Assembly: GCF_013408295.1 (NCBI RefSeq)
Contig: NZ_JACBYQ010000001.1
Coordinates: 1,488,001 to 1,552,000, forward strand
Length of the DNA stretch: 64,000 bases
Direction of reading: 5' to 3'
Origin: Psychromicrobium silvestre
GTDB lineage: Bacteria > Actinomycetota > Actinomycetes > Actinomycetales > Micrococcaceae
Part shown: one piece after another, positions 48,139 to 57,181 of the stretch
Position numbering within the stretch: position 1 is the stretch's first letter
How the letters are laid out: each line of letters starts with the position of its first letter
Translations under genes and position numbers: made by a program
Notes under the pieces: model-generated
The model's input: only the letters and a program-made list of their open reading frames with translations
Told to the model about the DNA's origin: nothing
The model's database searches: none

Positions 48139-50030
48139 CACTCAACCGTCACAGACTTCGCCAGGTTACGCGGCTGATCGACGTCGTAGCCCTTCGCGCT
48201 GGCCAGCGCACAGGCAAAGATCTGCAGCGGCACGGTGGTGAGCAGCGGTGCCAACAGGGTCGGGGTGGCCGGAATGTAGAAGACCTGCTCGGCAAACTCG
48301 CGCACCGCTTCATCGCCCTCTTCGGCAATCACGATGGTCTTCGCGCCGCGAGCGCGGATCTCCTGGATGTTGGAGACCACCTTGGCGTGCAGCGAATCGC
48401 GGCCATTGGGCGAGGGCACCACGACGAAGACCGGCTGGCCCTCTTCGATCAGCGCGATCGGTCCGTGCTTGAGCTCTCCGGCGGCAAAGCCTTCCGCGTG
48501 AATGTAGGCCAGCTCCTTGAGCTTGAGCGCACCCTCCATGGCCACCGGGAAGCCGACATGACGACCCAGGAAGAGCACCGACTTGGTGTCCTTCATGGCC
48601 ACCGCGAGATCGCGAATCTGCTGCTCGTTGTCTAGCACAGACTGGATCTTGTCCGGGGTCTTGTGCAGGTCTGCCAGTAGATCCTTGATCTCGCCCTGGA
48701 ACTTATTGCCACGCAGCTGAGCCAAGTAAAGCCCCAGCAAATAAGCCGCGGTGATTTGCGCCAGGAAGGCCTTAGTGGAGGCCACCGCGATTTCCGGCCC
48801 GGCGTGGGTGTAGAGCACGGCATCGGATTCACGCGGAATTGTCGAGCCATTGGTATTGCAGATCGCCAGCGTCTTGGCGCCCTGCTCCCGCGCGTAACGG
48901 ACGGCCATCAGGGTATCCATTGTCTCGCCGGACTGGGAGATGGAGATCACCAGGGTATTGGAATCGACAATCGGGTCCCGGTAACGGAATTCGTGGGAGA
49001 GTTCCACCTCGGTGGGGATTCGGCACCAGTGCTCGATGGCGTACTTGGCAACCTGCCCGGCGTAAGCACTCGTACCACAAGCCAGCACGATGATCTTATT
49101 GACCTGCTTCAGCTGCTCCGGGTCGATGCGCAATTCGTCCAGCACCAGCCGGCCCTCTGCATCGGTGCGACCCAGCAAGGTTTCCGCCACGGCGCGGGGC
49201 TGCTCGTGGATTTCCTTCTCCATAAAGGAGGGGAAGCCGTCCTTCTCCGCTGCGGCGGCGTCCCAGTCAACCTGGTATTCCTTGCCTTCGGCGGGTGCTC
49301 CGAAGAAGTCGGTGATTTCCACGGCGTCCGGAGTGATGGTGACGATCTGGTCTTGGCCGAGTTCAACGGCACGACGGGTGTAGTCAATGAAACCGGAGAC
49401 ATCGGAGCCGAGGAAGTTCTCGCCTTCCCCCAGTCCGACGACGAGTGGCGAGTTACGCCGAGCGGCAACCACTACATCGGGCAGGTCTGCATGTATTGCT
49501 AACAGGGTGAAAGCACCTTCGAGCTTCTGGCAGGCGCGTTGCATGGCCACGGTCAGCCGCTGCGCGGCGGGGACATCAACGGCGGCCTGGTACTCGTCGC
49601 CCAGCAGCGCTGCGGCCACCTCGGTATCGGTTGCGGAACGGAAGGTGACTCCCTTTTCCAACAAAACGGACTTGAGCTCGGAGAAGTTCTCGATAATGCC
49701 GTTGTGGATCAGAGCCAGCCGGTCATCATCTGCCAGGTGCGGATGCGCGTTGACATCGGTCGGCCCGCCATGGGTTGCCCAGCGGGTGTGCCCAATACCG
49801 GTGCGTGAGTTGGGCAGCGGGTGCTGCTCCAACTCACCGAGTAGGTTACTGAGTTTGCCAGCCTTCTTGGCAGAGGCAATGCCGCCGCCATCCGCACCGG
49901 TCAACACCGCAACACCTGCGGAGTCGTAACCACGATATTCAAGCCTTCTCAGGCCTTCTAACACCACATCAAGAGCTCCATGATCGCGCTCTTGGTCCCC
50001 ACGGCTAACGTAGCCAACAATTCCACACAT
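48138..50030 (-). CDS. glmS: Glutamine-fructose-6-phosphate aminotransferase
   Basis: Makes glucosamine 6-phosphate, the entry to UDP-GlcNAc, also needed for mycothiol. 630 residues from ATG 50030; the catalytic N-terminal Cys follows the Met in [11 protein letters not shown]. Glutaminase domain (about 1-240) with [21 protein letters not shown]; two SIS domains after residue 290 with [24 protein letters not shown] and the C-terminal [13 protein letters not shown]. The open frame continues upstream but has no conserved residues. Confidence 0.98.
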   Translation of the reverse strand: MCGIVGYVSRGDQERDHGALDVVLEGLRRLEYRGYDSAGVAVLTGADGGGIASAKKAGKLSNLLGELEQHPLPNSRTGIGHTRWATHGGPTDVNAHPHLADDDRLALIHNGIIENFSELKSVLLEKGVTFRSATDTEVAAALLGDEYQAAVDVPAAQRLTVAMQRACQKLEGAFTLLAIHADLPDVVVAARRNSPLVVGLGEGENFLGSDVSGFIDYTRRAVELGQDQIVTITPDAVEITDFFGAPAEGKEYQVDWDAAAAEKDGFPSFMEKEIHEQPRAVAETLLGRTDAEGRLVLDELRIDPEQLKQVNKIIVLACGTSAYAGQVAKYAIEHWCRIPTEVELSHEFRYRDPIVDSNTLVISISQSGETMDTLMAVRYAREQGAKTLAICNTNGSTIPRESDAVLYTHAGPEIAVASTKAFLAQITAAYLLGLYLAQLRGNKFQGEIKDLLADLHKTPDKIQSVLDNEQQIRDLAVAMKDTKSVLFLGRHVGFPVAMEGALKLKELAYIHAEGFAAGELKHGPIALIEEGQPVFVVVPSPNGRDSLHAKVVSNIQEIRARGAKTIVIAEEGDEAVREFAEQVFYIPATPTLLAPLLTTVPLQIFACALASAKGYDVDQPRNLAKSVTVE

Positions 50031-50133
50031 GGCTTCAATCTTACCTGGCTCCGGCCCTAGCCTGAGCCGACACGTATTGCTCGCCAAGCCAAGGAATTCG
50101 CGATTGCCCCGGGGAGAGGGCAGAATCGCTAGG

Positions 50134-51096
50134 GTGAGTTTGCAACGCACAGAATCTGGCGACGGAGCCTCCCCCTTTGTGGAATTGGACCGGCAGCACT
50201 GGTCCCGTTTATCGGCTGAGATCGAACAGCCGCTCAATCAGGAGGACATACTCCGGCTTCGCGGCCTTGAAGATCCGCTCAATATGGATGAAGTGCGCGA
50301 GGTCTACCTGCCACTGTCCCGGCTGCTCAACCTCTATGTCGCCGCCGCGGGCCAATTGCATGCGGCCACCACGACGTTCCTCGGCGAGCGCACCCAGCGC
50401 ACTCCCTTCGTGATCGGCGTAGCCGGTTCGGTGGCGGTCGGGAAGTCCACCACGGCCCGCATCCTGCGTGAGATGTTGCGCCGCTGGCCGGGTACCCCCA
50501 ATGTCGAGCTAGTCACCACCGATGGTTTTCTGTACCCGAACGCCGAGCTTGAGCGACGTGGGCTAATGCAGCGCAAGGGCTTCCCGGAGTCCTATGACCG
50601 GCGCGCGCTGCTGCGTTTCGTCAGCGAGGTAAAGGGCGGCGCGGAGGAGGTCCGGGCTCCCTGGTACTCACATCTGACCTATGACATCGTTCCGGGCAAA
50701 GAAGTGGTGGTGCACCGCCCCGATGTGTTGATTGTCGAGGGACTGAACGTGCTCGCTGCAGCCAGGCCCCGTCAGGACGGGCGTTCCGGATTGGCGGTGA
50801 GCGACTTCTTCGATTTTTCGGTCTTCGTCGATGCCAAGACCCCTTATATCGAGCAGTGGTACATCGACCGCTTCCTTTCACTGCGTAAATCGGCCTTCGC
50901 CCAACCAGAGTCCTATTTTCACCGTTATGCCTCGCTCTCCGATGCGGAAGCCGTGGAAACCGCAACCGGCATCTGGAAGCGGATCAACGAACCGAACTTG
51001 ATGGAGAATGTGCTCCCTACCCGGGGCCGGGCTCGTTTAGTGTTGACCAAGGATTCGGACCATTCGATCCGCCGAATGTTGCTGAGGAAGACCTGA
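50134..51096 (+). CDS. coaA: Type I pantothenate kinase
   Basis: Phosphorylates pantothenate, first step of CoA synthesis. 320 residues from GTG 50134, agreeing with family length. Walker [18 protein letters not shown] (about residues 93-109), the [28 protein letters not shown] block, and VIVEGLNVL are diagnostic. CAGAAT sits 7 nt before the GTG, so a leaderless start is possible. The first bases overlap the upstream region of glmS, its divergent neighbour. Confidence 0.96.
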   Translation: MSLQRTESGDGASPFVELDRQHWSRLSAEIEQPLNQEDILRLRGLEDPLNMDEVREVYLPLSRLLNLYVAAAGQLHAATTTFLGERTQRTPFVIGVAGSVAVGKSTTARILREMLRRWPGTPNVELVTTDGFLYPNAELERRGLMQRKGFPESYDRRALLRFVSEVKGGAEEVRAPWYSHLTYDIVPGKEVVVHRPDVLIVEGLNVLAAARPRQDGRSGLAVSDFFDFSVFVDAKTPYIEQWYIDRFLSLRKSAFAQPESYFHRYASLSDAEAVETATGIWKRINEPNLMENVLPTRGRARLVLTKDSDHSIRRMLLRKT

Positions 51097-51097
51097 G

Positions 51098-51889
51098 GTG
51101 AGCGCTGCGTCTGCTCCCCTCGACCGACGCGCCGCTCTACGGCTCGGACTCTACGGAATGGGAGTGCTCGGCCTGGCTGCCTGTGAAGGCCCGGACTCCT
51201 CAAACGATTCAGGTTCGACGGCGGCTGGTCAGCAGGCGGGCGTGGTCAACACTGTGCCAGCCCCGGGCCAAAAAGCCCCGACCGCCCCGGCTAATTCGCT
51301 CGATGACCCGAGATCGATTTGGGTGATCGTGAACAAGCGTCGGCCACTCAAGCCCGCGAACTACCATCCCAGCGACCTGGTCCGTCCAGCGGTGAGTAGC
51401 AATGTCGGCGGGGAAACCGCCATGCTGCGTGCACCTGCCGCGGCTGCCCTGGAAAAAATGGCTAAAGCAGCCCAGGTTCACGGCACTCCGCTGACTTTAG
51501 TGAGCGGTTTCCGTTCCTATCAGACCCAGGTTTCCACCTATGGTTCCTTCGCCGCAGCCACCGGGATTTCCGGGGCGGATCACGCCTCAGCTCGTCCGGG
51601 CTATTCGGAGCATCAGACCGGCTTGGCGGTGGATATCGGAAACGGCGGCGGCTGCAATCTGCAACCGTGCTTCGCCGGACAGCCCCTCGCTGCCTGGGTC
51701 GCCCAGAACTGCCATACTTTTGGCTTCGTGGTGCGGTATCAGCTCAACTTCCAGGACCAGACCGGCTACTTTGCCGAACCCTGGCACCTGCGTTATGTCG
51801 GCGTCGAACTGGCTACTGCGGTCAAAAAATCCGGACTGCACAGCCTAGAGCAATACTTCGGCCTGGACCCCGCCCCAGATTACTCCTGA
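51098..51889 (+). CDS. VanY/M15 family D-alanyl-D-alanine carboxypeptidase, Tat-type lipoprotein
   Basis: Zinc peptidase trimming peptidoglycan stem peptides, 263 residues. N-terminus DRRAALRLGLYGMGVLGLAAC combines a twin-Arg motif with a lipobox (Cys about residue 28), then a Ser/Ala/Pro linker to about residue 70. Catalytic region: VSGFRSYQTQ, GYSEHQTGLAVDIGN (zinc His and Asp) and EPWHLRYVG (catalytic Glu, zinc His). GTG start one base after the coaA stop, with GAGGAAG upstream. Confidence 0.92.
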   Translation: MSAASAPLDRRAALRLGLYGMGVLGLAACEGPDSSNDSGSTAAGQQAGVVNTVPAPGQKAPTAPANSLDDPRSIWVIVNKRRPLKPANYHPSDLVRPAVSSNVGGETAMLRAPAAAALEKMAKAAQVHGTPLTLVSGFRSYQTQVSTYGSFAAATGISGADHASARPGYSEHQTGLAVDIGNGGGCNLQPCFAGQPLAAWVAQNCHTFGFVVRYQLNFQDQTGYFAEPWHLRYVGVELATAVKKSGLHSLEQYFGLDPAPDYS

Positions 51890-51947
51890 GTTACGTCTAT
51901 GCGTGTCTTAGCTAACGCACAGGACTTTTGCGTCTATCTTGGGTGGC

Positions 51948-52349
51948 ATGATCAAGGGATTTAGAGAATTCATTTTGAAAGGCAATGTCGTCGACCTTGC
52001 GGTCGCCGTCGTTATCGGTGGTGCCTTCGGTACCGTCGTGACTTCACTCGTTAACAACATCATCATGCCGCTCATCGCGGGCATCGTCGGGAAGCCTAGC
52101 TTCAACGATGTGCTGAAGTTTCAAATCGGCTCCGATCCGGCGAACACGGTGATGCTCGGCACCTTCATTACGGTGCTGCTGAACTTCCTGATCGTTGCCG
52201 CGGCCATCTACTTCATCGTGGTAGTTCCGATGAATCATATGATCGCTCGTCGTAACGCGAAGCTCGGCATCAAGCCGGAGGAAGATGCGCCGGATCCGCA
52301 GGTTGTGCTGCTCACCGAAATCCGGGATGCTCTGAAGGCCCGCAACTAG
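51948..52349 (+). CDS. mscL: Large-conductance mechanosensitive channel MscL
   Basis: Osmotic release valve, 133 residues from ATG 51948 (an in-frame TTG at 51939 is possible). MIKGFREFILKGNVVDLAVAVVIGGAFG is the N-terminal helix and TM1, FGTVVTSLVNNIIMPLIAG follows, and TM2 is FLIVAAAIYFIVVVP. Charged C-terminal tail. TATCTT lies 7 nt upstream of the ATG. Confidence 0.96.
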   Translation: MIKGFREFILKGNVVDLAVAVVIGGAFGTVVTSLVNNIIMPLIAGIVGKPSFNDVLKFQIGSDPANTVMLGTFITVLLNFLIVAAAIYFIVVVPMNHMIARRNAKLGIKPEEDAPDPQVVLLTEIRDALKARN

Positions 52350-52397
52350 AACGGTCCTAAGCTGCCCGAAGCGGCTGGTGCTCAAACCTGGCGGTTG

Positions 52398-53750
52398 CTA
52401 GGCGACGAGCGCCAGTCGCTTTTCTACTATTGAGGCCAGTTCTTGGCAGACCCTGGTTGCGGTCTCCATGTCTGCGGCTTCCACCATCACCCGCACCAGT
52501 GCCTCGGTGCCGGAGGGCCGCAGGAGCACCCGTCCGGTTTCGCCCAGTTCTTGCTCCGCTAGCCGAACGGCCTCACGCACGCCCTGATCACTCTGCGCAC
52601 GCGATTTATCCACGCCCTTGACGTTGATCATGAGCTGCGGCAGCTTAGTCATCACGGTGGCTAGCTGCTTCAAACTACGGCCGCTACGGGCCACCTCGGC
52701 GGCCAATTGCAATCCGGTGAGCACGCCGTCGCCCGTGGTGGCGTAATCGGAGAAGATGACGTGCCCGGACTGCTCGCCGCCCAAGCTGAACTCGCCCTCA
52801 CGCATGGCTTCCAGCACATAGCGATCGCCGACGCCGGTCTCCCGGATACTGATGCCAGCGTCACGCAGGGCGAGCTTGAGGCCCAAATTGCTCATCACGG
52901 TAGCAACCAAGACATTGTCCTTAAGCTTTCCATCGGACTTCAGCGCGATCGCCAGGATGGCCATAATCTGGTCTCCGTCGATCACATTGCCCTCGTGGTC
53001 CACCGCGAGGCAGCGATCCGCATCGCCGTCGTGCGCAATGCCCAGATCGGCACCGTGCGCCAACACAGCCTGTTGTAGCGGCTCTAGGTGGGTTGAGCCC
53101 ACTCCGTCATTGATGTTCAGCCCATCGGGCTCTGCGCCGATCACGATTACCTTGGCGCCAGCGTCCTTGAAAACCTGGGGCGAGCAGCCGCTCGCGGCAC
53201 CGTGTGCGCAGTCCAGCACCACGGTCAGCCCATCGAGCCGGTGCGGCAACGTGGTCAGCAGGTGCAGGATATAGCGGTCTTCGGCATCTGAGAAGCGCTG
53301 GATCCGGCCCACACCCACGCCCACCGGGCGGTGTGGTTCCTTCTCCAACTGGGTTTCGATGGCGTCTTCCACTTCATCGGGCAGCTTCTGGCCACCACGA
53401 GCAAAGAACTTAATGCCGTTGTCCGCCGCGGGGTTGTGCGAGGCGGAGATCATCACGCCAAAGTCGGCTTCTAAGGAGGCAATAAGGTACGCCGCGGCTG
53501 GAGTGGGTAGCACCCCGGCGTCGTAGACGTCCACGCCGGCACTAGCCAGGCCAGCTTCTACCGCAGCACCAATAAACTCACCACTGGCTCGTGGGTCGCG
53601 AGCAATGACCGCGCGCGGACGCTTCCCCTCCGACATTTGGTCATGGCCCAAGACGACAGCGGCCGCCTGCGCGAGTGAGAGAGCAAGCTCTGCAGTGAGC
53701 AACCCATTGGCCAGGCCACGAACCCCATCGGTTCCAAACAATCTAGACAT
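52398..53750 (-). CDS. glmM: Phosphoglucosamine mutase
   Basis: Converts glucosamine 6-phosphate to glucosamine 1-phosphate, 450 residues. ATG 53750 gives the family opening [15 protein letters not shown]. The phosphoserine loop is [17 protein letters not shown] (about residue 103), metal-binding [11 protein letters not shown], substrate loop GGEQSGH, and phosphate-binding [12 protein letters not shown]. The upstream open frame only crosses repeat elements A4 and D2. Partner of glmS in the same pathway. Confidence 0.98.
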   Translation of the reverse strand: MSRLFGTDGVRGLANGLLTAELALSLAQAAAVVLGHDQMSEGKRPRAVIARDPRASGEFIGAAVEAGLASAGVDVYDAGVLPTPAAAYLIASLEADFGVMISASHNPAADNGIKFFARGGQKLPDEVEDAIETQLEKEPHRPVGVGVGRIQRFSDAEDRYILHLLTTLPHRLDGLTVVLDCAHGAASGCSPQVFKDAGAKVIVIGAEPDGLNINDGVGSTHLEPLQQAVLAHGADLGIAHDGDADRCLAVDHEGNVIDGDQIMAILAIALKSDGKLKDNVLVATVMSNLGLKLALRDAGISIRETGVGDRYVLEAMREGEFSLGGEQSGHVIFSDYATTGDGVLTGLQLAAEVARSGRSLKQLATVMTKLPQLMINVKGVDKSRAQSDQGVREAVRLAEQELGETGRVLLRPSGTEALVRVMVEAADMETATRVCQELASIVEKRLALVA

Positions 53751-53821
53751 CGGATTGATTCTACTAGTATCTGCCACAAACTCCGCCCACCCCCTGCCCC
53801 AGCTCAACCCCCGGTTCAAAC

Positions 53822-53912
53822 CCAGCTGTCCCATCGGGTGTGACGGATGATGCAGATGTGACCGGAAATCAACCTCATCAGCAACATCTGCACCACTCAA
53901 TGGGACAACTGG
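53822..53912. repeat. Family A palindromic intergenic element, copy 4 (91 bp)
   Basis: Ends CCAGCTGTCCCAT and ATGGGACAACTGG. Same orientation as copy 1: the right halves share ACATCTGCACCACT and GGGACAAC. It lies upstream of glmM, 58 bp before family D copy 2, with C-rich left and purine-rich right flanks. Confidence 0.86.
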
Positions 53913-53970
53913 GAAGAAATCGGTGGAGGGGAAGAAGAGTCTCAGCCACGATTTACCGGTTCCTGTGTTT

Positions 53971-54046
53971 TCGCGATAGTCCACTGACTTCGCGATAGCC
54001 TACTGACCCGACATTGGACTATCGCGAAGTCGATGAGCTATCGCGA
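53971..54046. repeat. Family D palindromic intergenic element, copy 2 (76 bp)
   Basis: TCGCGATAGTCC at the left and GCTATCGCGA at the right, with internal CTTCGCGATAGCC and GGACTATCGCGAAG. Same length and motif order as the copy at 43543. Located between the rpsI terminator and glmM. Confidence 0.85.
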
Positions 54047-54110
54047 ACCAGCTGGCGCTCCCGCACACACACAAACCCCCGAAAAACCCCACAAGCCCCA
54101 GGGACGCGAA

Positions 54111-54139
54111 AAGGCCCGGTCGCAGAGCGACCGGGCCTT
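54111..54139 (-). terminator. Rho-independent terminator of rplM-rpsI
   Basis: Perfect 13-bp stem AAGGCCCGGTCGC / GCGACCGGGCCTT with a 3-nt loop, followed on the minus strand by TTTTCGCG. It lies about 70 nt past the rpsI stop. Confidence 0.88.
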
Positions 54140-54182
54140 CCGTATGAATATTTAGCGCTTGTGGAGCCAGGGGCTACCGGGT

Positions 54183-54208
54183 CCCGAACTTTGCTGGCAA
54201 AGTTTGGG
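54183..54208 (-). other. Hairpin directly after the rpsI stop, between 9-bp direct repeats
   Basis: CCCGAACTTTGC and GCAAAGTTTGGG form a 12-bp stem with one mismatch and a 2-nt loop, touching the rpsI stop codon. The segment is bounded by TTAGCGCTT at 54152-54160 and again at 54209-54217, the latter being the last codons of rpsI. No T-run follows. Confidence 0.55.
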
Positions 54209-54727
54209 TTAGCGCTTGGAGTACTGCGGAGCCTTACGAGCCTTCTTCAAACCGGCCTTCTTACGCTCGATGACGCGAGCGTCACGAGTCAAGAAGCCAG
54301 CCTTCTTCAAGGTCGGGCGGTTGTTCTCTTCGTCGATCTCGTTCAGCGAACGAGCAACGCCGAGACGCAAAGCGCCAGCCTGGCCGGAGGGGCCACCACC
54401 ATGAATACGGGCAATAACGTCATAGGCACCATCCAGATCGAGGATCTTGAACGGCTCGTTGACTTCCTGCTGGTGCAGCTTGTTCGGGAAGTAATCGGCC
54501 AATTCGCGGCCGTTCACAACCCACTTGCCGGTACCGGGAACAACCCGAACCCGAGCGATGGCTTCCTTGCGGCGGCCAACAGCGGAACCCGGAACGGTAA
54601 GCGCCGGGCGCTCCTTCTTCGGGGCGGACTCGGTAGCGCCAGCGCTCTCCGAGGTATAGCTAGTCAATACTTCTTCCTCAGGCGCCTCAGCGACCTCGGT
54701 GTTCAGCTCTTCAGTGTTCTGAGCCAC
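54209..54727 (-). CDS. rpsI: 30S ribosomal protein S9
   Basis: 172 residues. The S9 core starts near residue 50 ([19 protein letters not shown]) and ends in the universal [17 protein letters not shown]. The first 45 residues are an acidic, low-complexity extension seen in actinobacterial S9. Second gene of the rplM-rpsI operon. Confidence 0.98.
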   Translation of the reverse strand: MAQNTEELNTEVAEAPEEEVLTSYTSESAGATESAPKKERPALTVPGSAVGRRKEAIARVRVVPGTGKWVVNGRELADYFPNKLHQQEVNEPFKILDLDGAYDVIARIHGGGPSGQAGALRLGVARSLNEIDEENNRPTLKKAGFLTRDARVIERKKAGLKKARKAPQYSKR

Positions 54728-54765
54728 GATTCTCCTTGATTAAGTGTGTTTTACGTAGCGCAGGA

Positions 54766-55209
54766 CTACTGAGCGACCTGGGTGATTTCAAACGTCTTGG
54801 GCTGCTGAGCGGCATGCGGGTGCTCAGCGCCACGGTAGACCTTGAGTTTGGACAGCTGTTGAGCGGCCAGCGAAGTCTTGGGCAGCATGCCCTTGATGGC
54901 CTTCTCCACGGCGCGAACCGGGTTCTTCTCCAAGAGCTCGGCGTAGTTCACGCTGGAGAGACCACCCGGGTAACCGGAGTGGCGGTAAGCGCGCTTCTGC
55001 TCAAGCTTGGCGCCGGTCAGGGCAACCTTCTCAGCGTTGATGATAATGACGAAGTCACCCATATCCATATGGGATGCAAAGGTCGGCTTGTGCTTTCCGC
55101 GCAGCAGTGTTGCGGTCTGGCTGGCAAGACGACCCAGGACAACGTCGGTGGCGTCAATGACGTGCCACTGGCGGTTGATGTCGCCGGGCTTCGGGGTGTA
55201 CGTACGCAC
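54766..55209 (-). CDS. rplM: 50S ribosomal protein L13
   Basis: 147 residues from GTG 55209 ([20 protein letters not shown]). Conserved [36 protein letters not shown] and [11 protein letters not shown] are present. The frame runs open upstream, but that is untranslated leader. Operon partner of rpsI. Confidence 0.97.
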   Translation of the reverse strand: MRTYTPKPGDINRQWHVIDATDVVLGRLASQTATLLRGKHKPTFASHMDMGDFVIIINAEKVALTGAKLEQKRAYRHSGYPGGLSSVNYAELLEKNPVRAVEKAIKGMLPKTSLAAQQLSKLKVYRGAEHPHAAQQPKTFEITQVAQ

Positions 55210-55284
55210 AGTTTTTGCCTTCGTTTCGTGTTCTTGGGGAATGCTACGGGCGTTTACTACCGACAGCATTACAGCTCGTGCGCC

Positions 55285-55317
55285 ACCGGTCAGAGGTGAG
55301 GGCTCTATTTGACCGGT
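55285..55317 (-). other. Hairpin in the rplM leader
   Basis: ACCGGTCA (55285-55292) and TGACCGGT (55310-55317) are perfect 8-bp arms around 17 nt, in the middle of the roughly 200-nt leader of rplM. A candidate for autoregulatory binding by L13 or S9; nothing else in 55210-55413 was recognised. Confidence 0.4.
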
Positions 55318-55413
55318 AATCCACGTCCCGGAGCACCCCGCACCTGACGACTCTGCAACTGAGTCAGCGCCTGGATGCACATTCCCGAGTGAGGACACGC
55401 ACAACGACTATCA

Positions 55414-55442
55414 ATATTACCTTGCCCGGCGGCTAGGTCCAA
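55414..55442 (-). promoter_or_regulatory. rplM-rpsI promoter
   Basis: On the minus strand TTGGAC (55442-55437), 17 bp, TAATAT (55419-55414). This is the best sigma-A-type match in the window; start expected near 55407, leaving a leader of about 200 nt. Confidence 0.72.
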
Positions 55443-55468
55443 ATGCAACCATCTTCACCCGGACCAGC

Positions 55469-56368
55469 TCACTCCCGGCGTGCCCGGGTGAGTTCCGCCC
55501 GCAAGCCAAGTTCGCCGTCGTCGGGATAAGCCACCTGCTCCAACACCAGCGGATGGGGCGGTGCTAGCAGGGAACGCGCGTCCCGCATCTTGGCGGCCAG
55601 CCGTTCCGCTAGCCAGCCGACCGGCTGCTCCCCGCTGCCCACCTGCACGGCGGAACCAATCAGCGCACGAACCATATTGTGACAGAACGCGTCGGCCTGC
55701 ACCGTCACCACCAGCACCCCATCCGAGCCACGAGCGAATTCAAAACGTTGCAGTTCACGAACCGTGCTGGCCAAAGCAGAATTGGCCCGAGGCTTACAAA
55801 AGGAGCGGAAATCTTGCAGGCCCAGCAATGGCGCTGCCGCCTGATTGAGGCGTTCGACGTCGAGCGGCAGCTTATGCCACCAGGTGAACTGACGGCGGGT
55901 CGGGTCCCAATCCCCGGGCCGATCGGCCACCCGATAGCTGTAGCGCCGCCACAACGCTGAGAATCGAGCGTCAAACCCCGGGGCGGCAAGGGCGGCCGCG
56001 GCCACCACAATCGCCCCAGTGTTCTCACCGAGCACCCTGGAGAGCGTGCCCCGCAGCCTGCGGAGCAACGCTTCCTCCGGGCTCTGACTACTGCGGCGAG
56101 CCAATCCTGCCCACTCCGCAGGGCTCAGATCGATATGTACCACCTGGCCACGGGCATGCACCCCGGCATCGGTACGACCGGCCACCGTGGTCCGGATCGA
56201 ACGCCGTAGCAACATTGCCAAAGCATCCTCCAGGGAGCCCTGCACGGTGACCCGATCAGGTTGCACCGCCCAGCCGTTGAAGGGGGCTCCATCATAGGAG
56301 AGATCAAGCCGGACACGAAGAAACCCACCATCTCCGGGAGGGGAGATGGTGGGTTCCATCATGGACAT
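55469..56368 (-). CDS. truA: tRNA pseudouridine(38-40) synthase TruA
   Basis: 299 residues from ATG 56368; ATGs at 56362 and 56359 are equally possible. Core starts LRVRLDLSYDGAPFNGWAVQP; the catalytic Asp is in RTDAGVHARGQVVH (about residue 65); FSALWRRYSYRV and FCHNMVRALIGSAVQVG are conserved. No start codon lies between residue 4 and the core, so translation must begin at one of the ATGs upstream of the rplQ terminator hairpin, which occupies the next codons. Last gene of the rpoA-rplQ block. Confidence 0.95.
   Translation of the reverse strand: MSMMEPTISPPGDGGFLRVRLDLSYDGAPFNGWAVQPDRVTVQGSLEDALAMLLRRSIRTTVAGRTDAGVHARGQVVHIDLSPAEWAGLARRSSQSPEEALLRRLRGTLSRVLGENTGAIVVAAAALAAPGFDARFSALWRRYSYRVADRPGDWDPTRRQFTWWHKLPLDVERLNQAAAPLLGLQDFRSFCKPRANSALASTVRELQRFEFARGSDGVLVVTVQADAFCHNMVRALIGSAVQVGSGEQPVGWLAERLAAKMRDARSLLAPPHPLVLEQVAYPDDGELGLRAELTRARRE
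56322..56355 (-). terminator. rplQ terminator overlapping the truA start
   Basis: Perfect 14-bp stem AACCCACCATCTCC / GGAGATGGTGGGTT with a 6-nt loop; on the transcript it is followed by TCTTCG after the T-rich arm end. It lies 36 nt past the rplQ stop but inside the first codons of truA, so only read-through transcripts would carry a complete truA. Confidence 0.72.
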
Positions 56369-56390
56369 AGCTGAAGTTTAGCCACCAGAA

Positions 56391-57098
56391 TTACTTGGCA
56401 GCTTCCTCTTCTTCGCCTTCTGCCTGAGCATCTTCGCCGCCTGCGGGCTCGAAGCCAGCAGCTTTGGCGTCCTCGGCGGTGGCGAACCACACCTCGGCAA
56501 CCGTCTGGTCATACCAGCGCGAACCAGCAACGTGGTACTTCATCGAGTCTTCGTTGCCCTTGATGTCGAAGCCTTCGGGGGCTTCATTGACATCTTCTAG
56601 AACAGCGTGCGAACCGGCGTACTTCGGCGCGTCCTCGCTCGCCTCAACAGCGGCTTCCTCGGTCTCAACGACCTTGGCGGGCTTGGCCGACTGCTCAGCA
56701 GCACTCTGGGCCTCGGCAACAACGGCCTGCTTGGGGCTGACCGGCTCCAGAACCAGTTCAATAACGGCCATCGGGGCGTTATCGCCCTTGCGGTTGCCGA
56801 TCTTGGTGATCCGGGTGTAGCCGCCGTCGCGCTTCTCAACGGCCTCGGCGATGTCGGTGAACAACTCGTGCACAATGCTCTTATTGCTGATCACACCGAG
56901 CACCCGACGGCGGGAAGCCAGGTCGCCGCGCTTGGCGAAGGTGATCAGACGCTCAGCATAGGGACGCAGCCGCTTGGCCTTGGTCTCCGTGGTGGTGATG
57001 CGCTTGTGCTCGAAAAGGGATGCCGCCAGGTTCGCGAGCATCAAACGCTCGTGAGCCGGGCCACCGCCCAGGCGCGGACCCTTAGTGGGGGTAGGCAT
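56391..57098 (-). CDS. rplQ: 50S ribosomal protein L17 with C-terminal sunset-type extension
   Basis: 235 residues, about twice the bacterial L17. The L17 core (1-120) begins [25 protein letters not shown] and ends near [21 protein letters not shown]. An acidic Ala/Glu linker (125-165) leads to a small domain with [20 protein letters not shown] and [19 protein letters not shown], the pattern of the sunset domain found at C-termini of actinobacterial proteins, then an acidic tail. The role of the extension is unknown. Confidence 0.96.
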   Translation of the reverse strand: MPTPTKGPRLGGGPAHERLMLANLAASLFEHKRITTTETKAKRLRPYAERLITFAKRGDLASRRRVLGVISNKSIVHELFTDIAEAVEKRDGGYTRITKIGNRKGDNAPMAVIELVLEPVSPKQAVVAEAQSAAEQSAKPAKVVETEEAAVEASEDAPKYAGSHAVLEDVNEAPEGFDIKGNEDSMKYHVAGSRWYDQTVAEVWFATAEDAKAAGFEPAGGEDAQAEGEEEEAAK

Positions 57099-57181
57099 AA
57101 TGTTTTCTCCTCAATTGGATAGCGGTGGTTCTCAGCTGCAAGCAACCGAGCCCGCCGGAAAGCTAATTCAAATACAGACTT

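Noticed and set aside
53751-53984. Upstream extension of glmM
   Set aside because: This open frame only crosses repeat elements A4 and D2; the family start [12 protein letters not shown] is at 53750.
54161-54208. Possible tRNA-like fold after rpsI
   Set aside because: No acceptor stem, anticodon arm or T-loop sequence could be assembled; it is a simple hairpin.
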